The notes beneath the pieces were generated by a model. That model saw only the letters and a program-made list of their open reading frames with translations. It had not been told where the DNA came from and searched no databases. Positions 7,629-9,983 of a DNA stretch of 9,983 nucleotides are shown here, piece by piece. Positions within the stretch are counted from its first letter, which is position 1. Each line of letters starts with the position of its first letter. The translations under genes were made by a program, and so were the position numbers. The stretch lies in NCBI GenBank assembly GCA_964561035.1, contig CAZLNR010000024.1:1-9983 (forward strand). Direction: 5' to 3'. Origin of the DNA: XYD2-FULL-39-9 sp964561035 (GTDB lineage: Bacteria > Patescibacteriota > Patescibacteriia > Magasanikbacterales > GWA2-37-8).

Positions 7629-7657
7629 ATTATATGTTATAAATAACATCTTAATAA
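7629..7657 (-). promoter_or_regulatory. Candidate rpsU promoter
   Basis: A perfect TATAAT (7629-7634) lies 17 bp downstream of a weak -35 TTATTA (7652-7657, three of six matches). Transcription would start near 7621-7623, giving a leader of about 13-15 nt that carries the SD almost at its 5' end. The perfect -10 is persuasive, but the region is very AT-rich, so chance is possible. Confidence 0.5.
7634..7649 (-). repeat. Short inverted repeat in the rpsU promoter spacer
   Basis: ATGTTA-TTTA-TAACAT is a perfect 6-bp inverted repeat with a 4-base spacer. It sits between the candidate -35 and -10 elements and touches the first base of the -10. The position suits an operator. It is AT-rich and could be chance; as an RNA hairpin it is too weak, and lacks the U tract, for a terminator. 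Confidence 0.4.
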
Positions 7658-7659
7658 TA

Positions 7660-9090
7660 CTACTTTTTTTCCGATGCGTCAAACCGGTCAATTTTCTTCT
7701 TTAGAATACTTTCAACTTTCTTCTGATCAACAATTTCTTGCACACCAGATTCCATATCTCTGATAATAATCGTTCCATCCTGAACTTCTTTTTGACCCAA
7801 AATAAGGGCATACGGTACCTGCAAACTATTAGCTGTTTCCAGCTGGCTTTTTAGCGAATTCTTGGAAAAATTATATGCTACTTTCAAACCGGAATTTCGC
7901 AACTCATTAACAGTTTTAAGCGCGCGACGACGAGCCTGATCTCCAAGCTGGGCCATAAACGCATCAAACTGCACATTTCCAAACTTGATCTGCTGAGCAT
8001 CAAAATACTGGCGCAAGGCTGACGCAGATCGCTCAATACCTAATGAGAATCCTGCTGCCGGCGCTGGTTTACCACCCATCTCTTCCACCAAAAGATCGTA
8101 TCTACCGCCACCACCCAAGGCACTCTGAGACCCCTGCTCCCCATTTTGACTTTCTCCCATGACCGGATAAATTTCAAATACGGTACGAGTATAGTAATCT
8201 AAACCGCGCACTAAGCTAGGTTTCAATACATACGGTACTGATAATTCATCCAGATATTCCAATACTTTCATAAAATGGTTCTTTGACTCTTCTTCAAGCC
8301 AAGCAATAATCTGAGGCGCTTCTTCCTTAACTGGCTGGCACTTCTCCTGCTTGCAATCCAAAAGGCGCAATGGATTTTTAGTTAACCGCTGTTTACAGTC
8401 ATCACACAAATAACTGCGCTTGCTGCGATAATACTCAACCAATGCTGTCTTATATTTTTGCCTTTCTTCCGGCATGCCAATACTATTGATGTGCACCTCT
8501 ACCGGCAAACCAAGATCTTTATAAAAATTATGCGCAATCAGAATCAACTCCGCATCTTGAACCGGGTCTCCGTCGCCAATTGTTTCAAAACCAACCTGAT
8601 GGAACTGTCTAAAACGACCTGCCTGCGGACGATCATGCCTAAACATCGGACCCCAATACCACATTTTTACTGGCTGAATAGAATTCCACATGCCGTGCAT
8701 AATGTATGCACGAACTACTGAAGCAGTATTTTCTGGACGCAAAGCAACCTTATTACCGTCACGATCTTCAAATGAGTACATTTCTTTATCAACTACATCT
8801 GTACCTCGGCCAATCGAACGAACAAATAAACTATTTTCCTCTAACAAGGGAGTTTCTAATCTGCCAAACTGAAAATGTTCTGCCAAATTTTCCGCAGCGT
8901 GATATAAGCTTTTCCAATATTTCTCTTCTTTTGGAAGGATATCGTGCATGCCGCGCAGCAATGAATAGGCTTTTTTACCAGTTGGCGACGCAGAAGTATC
9001 CGCTTTTGACTCTGCGGATCGTGGTTTTTGCTTATCAGTTTTAGGTTTTTTGACTATTTTTTTCTTCTCTATTTTTTTCTGTTTTGGCAT
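7660..9090 (-). CDS. hisS: Histidyl-tRNA synthetase
   Basis: This 476-residue class II aminoacyl-tRNA synthetase charges tRNA-His in the cytoplasm. The conserved start LRGMHDILP is at 45-53. Motif 2, with FRHDRPQAGRFRQFHQ, lies at 150-165. The HisRS-specific VRGLDYYTRTVFE is at 294-306; Arg295 corresponds to the catalytic Arg of the E. coli enzyme. Motif 3, with ALGGGGRYD and GFSLGIER, lies at 324-354. A C-terminal anticodon-binding domain spans roughly 375-465. An insertion at 229-251 has a C-x2-C...C-x4-C arrangement that may bind zinc. An extra N-terminal tail (about residues 1-41) is Lys-rich and not part of the usual core. The ATG at 9090 has no SD; the only later Met before the core is inside the conserved block (M48), so this start is the best ATG. 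It lies 24 bp after lepB and is probably co-transcribed with it. Confidence 0.97.
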   Translation of the reverse strand: MPKQKKIEKKKIVKKPKTDKQKPRSAESKADTSASPTGKKAYSLLRGMHDILPKEEKYWKSLYHAAENLAEHFQFGRLETPLLEENSLFVRSIGRGTDVVDKEMYSFEDRDGNKVALRPENTASVVRAYIMHGMWNSIQPVKMWYWGPMFRHDRPQAGRFRQFHQVGFETIGDGDPVQDAELILIAHNFYKDLGLPVEVHINSIGMPEERQKYKTALVEYYRSKRSYLCDDCKQRLTKNPLRLLDCKQEKCQPVKEEAPQIIAWLEEESKNHFMKVLEYLDELSVPYVLKPSLVRGLDYYTRTVFEIYPVMGESQNGEQGSQSALGGGGRYDLLVEEMGGKPAPAAGFSLGIERSASALRQYFDAQQIKFGNVQFDAFMAQLGDQARRRALKTVNELRNSGLKVAYNFSKNSLKSQLETANSLQVPYALILGQKEVQDGTIIIRDMESGVQEIVDQKKVESILKKKIDRFDASEKK

Positions 9091-9114
9091 ACGTAATAAT
9101 CGAAATAAGTAAGA

Positions 9115-9720
9115 TTAGATGTTGAGATCAGGATAATTAAAAACTTGAGCGCGATTAAATGGCCAGCCGCGAACAAATACGCGTCCTACCACCAAACTTT
9201 TATCAACTGCCCCAAATCGACGGGAGTCATAGCTATTATCTCGGTTATCCCCTAATACAAAATATTGATTTTCATTTAACGGCACAAATGTACGCTCGCC
9301 ACTTGTAAGCAAATCTGTAGGCAGATAGGATTCATCCAGCACAACACCTTCTGGATGCTCTTGGTTATAGATAGTGATTTTTCCTTCGGAAATTTTTACT
9401 CGCTCGCCAGGCAAAGCAATGATTCTCTTTAAAAAATATTCTTTAGGGTTTTCAGGGTATTTAAATACAATTACCTCGCCTCGCTGCGGCGCGCGCAAGC
9501 GATAACTAATTTCATCAATAATTAAATATTCTTTATCAAAAAAATTCGGCTCCATGGAAGCGCCCTTAACATAAAACGGCTTAAACAAAAAATATCGCAC
9601 CAATGAAATGGTAATACCTGCTAATATCACCACTTTTAACATCTCTAAAATGAACAGGCCTGCACTGCCTAAAAATGATGTAATTATTTTTTTAATCTGT
9701 AGTTTTTTTTCTTCTGACAT
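9115..9720 (-). CDS. lepB: Signal peptidase I
   Basis: This 201-residue type I signal peptidase cleaves signal peptides of Sec-exported proteins at the outer face of the cytoplasmic membrane. A short Lys-rich cytoplasmic N terminus is followed by one hydrophobic anchor (about 17-47). Family boxes are all present: GASMEPNF with the catalytic Ser55; RGEVIVFKYP (80-89); YFLKRIIALPGE (95-106) with the catalytic Lys98; and GDNRDNSYDSRRFG (157-170). The size is typical of the compact S26A enzymes. The start is ATG at 9720, with no SD but a good promoter close upstream giving a very short leader. hisS follows after 24 bp. The two downstream proteins with signal peptides are plausible substrates, by family knowledge only. 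Confidence 0.97.
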   Translation of the reverse strand: MSEEKKLQIKKIITSFLGSAGLFILEMLKVVILAGITISLVRYFLFKPFYVKGASMEPNFFDKEYLIIDEISYRLRAPQRGEVIVFKYPENPKEYFLKRIIALPGERVKISEGKITIYNQEHPEGVVLDESYLPTDLLTSGERTFVPLNENQYFVLGDNRDNSYDSRRFGAVDKSLVVGRVFVRGWPFNRAQVFNYPDLNI

Positions 9721-9740
9721 ACAAATAATAGATATTGTGT

Positions 9741-9769
9741 ATTGTACTCTGGAGAACTTGTTTTAGCAA
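9741..9769 (-). promoter_or_regulatory. Promoter of lepB-hisS
   Basis: On the minus strand TTGCTA (9764-9769, four of six) and TACAAT (9741-9746, five of six) are separated by exactly 17 bp. This is a good sigma70-type promoter in the 92-bp gap between tRNA-Val and lepB. The start point would fall 13-15 nt before the lepB ATG, leaving no room for a usual SD leader. Nothing else is recognisable in this gap. Confidence 0.65.
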
Positions 9770-9812
9770 ATTACACATAACCATAAACACAAGCGAAATG
9801 ACGCTGCTTTTA

Positions 9813-9889
9813 TGGTGGGCAATAGAGGATTCGAACCTCTGACCTTTACAATGTCAATGTAACGCTCTAACCAACTGAGCTAATTGCCC
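9813..9889 (-). tRNA. tRNA-Val (anticodon GAC)
   Basis: A complete cloverleaf is visible: acceptor GGGCAAT/ATTGCCC (7 bp), D arm GCTC/GAGC, anticodon stem TTACA/TGTAA with loop TTGACAT (anticodon GAC at 9853-9855, reading GUC and GUU), and T arm AGAGG/CCTCT with loop TTCGAAT. The discriminator is A and the CCA end is encoded (9813-9815). It lies 41 bp downstream of tRNA-Ile and is probably transcribed with it. Confidence 0.95.
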
Positions 9890-9930
9890 GCTTCGCAAAA
9901 TTTTGTATACGATATGGCGCAATAATTGTG

Positions 9931-9983
9931 TGGGCGTGCCTGGAATCGAACCGGGGACCTCGTCATTATCAGTGACGCGCTCT
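9931..9983 (-). tRNA. tRNA-Ile (anticodon GAT), 5' part outside window
   Basis: The 3' two-thirds are present: the D-stem 3' strand GAGC, anticodon stem CGTCA/TGACG with loop CTGATAA (anticodon GAT, reading AUC and AUU), T arm CCCGG/CCAGG with loop TTCGATT, and the acceptor 3' strand CACGCCC with discriminator A at 9931. CCA is not encoded (the next bases are CAC), unlike the neighbouring tRNA-Val. The T stem has one C-A mismatch at its middle pair (51-63). The 5' acceptor strand and most of the D arm lie beyond the right edge. Confidence 0.9.

Noticed and set aside
8458..9044. Plus-strand frames opposite hisS (8458-8721, 8690-8872, 8706-9044)
   Set aside because: They are antisense to HisRS motif 2 and N-terminal catalytic regions; they are shadows.
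1..9720. Recoded TGA (as in Gracilibacteria or Absconditabacteria)
   Set aside because: No in-frame TGA occurs in any of the five coding frames, although Gly is common throughout; standard code fits.
9788..9812. Possible terminator hairpin just after tRNA-Val (AGCG/CGCT)
   Set aside because: Only four clean base pairs before mismatches, and a poor U run follows; not supportable.
1..9983. CRISPR array or insertion sequence
   Set aside because: No regularly spaced direct repeats, no transposase frame and no terminal inverted repeats were found on reading both strands.

Overview
This window looks like a chromosomal segment of a Candidate Phyla Radiation (Patescibacteria) bacterium. That is an inference from four things: the protein style (two VirB2/TrbC-like pilin heads fused to very long extracellular Ig-type tails), the compact LepB, the bS21 sequence, and the AT-leaning base composition with mostly SD-less starts. 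Everything recognisable is encoded on the minus strand. The code is standard: about 3,170 codons contain no in-frame TGA, and the four visible stops are TAA (three) and TAG (one).

Layout in the direction of transcription (right to left). A 5'-truncated tRNA-Ile(GAT) at the right edge is followed by a complete tRNA-Val(GAC). A good sigma70-type promoter then drives lepB (signal peptidase I), with hisS (histidyl-tRNA synthetase) 24 bp behind it. rpsU (bS21) follows with its own perfect -10 box and the only strong Shine-Dalgarno of the window. The rest, 5240 bp plus 2025 bp, is two tandem paralogous genes. The first encodes a complete 674-residue protein. The second is an open frame of at least 1,746 residues that starts at 5240 and runs off the left edge without a stop.

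The tandem pair is the interesting part. Both proteins begin with a signal peptide and a two-helix pilin-like domain of the VirB2/TrbC conjugative pilin type, about 77% identical over 81 residues by hand count. Their tails are entirely different. The first carries SbsA/Big_5-like Ig domains and a Cys-doublet-rich C terminus. The second carries a Gly linker, Ig-like domains, four IPT/TIG domains, Big_5- and Big_2-like domains, and five Cys-rich CGNG-type (myxo/DUF4215) repeats. This suggests membrane-anchored or pilus-incorporated surface fibres with interchangeable tails. LepB, encoded just upstream, is the type of enzyme that would process their signal peptides, but the adjacency may be coincidental. 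There is no gene-free stretch above 300 bp; the longest gaps are 92 bp (9721-9812) and 89 bp (7280-7368).
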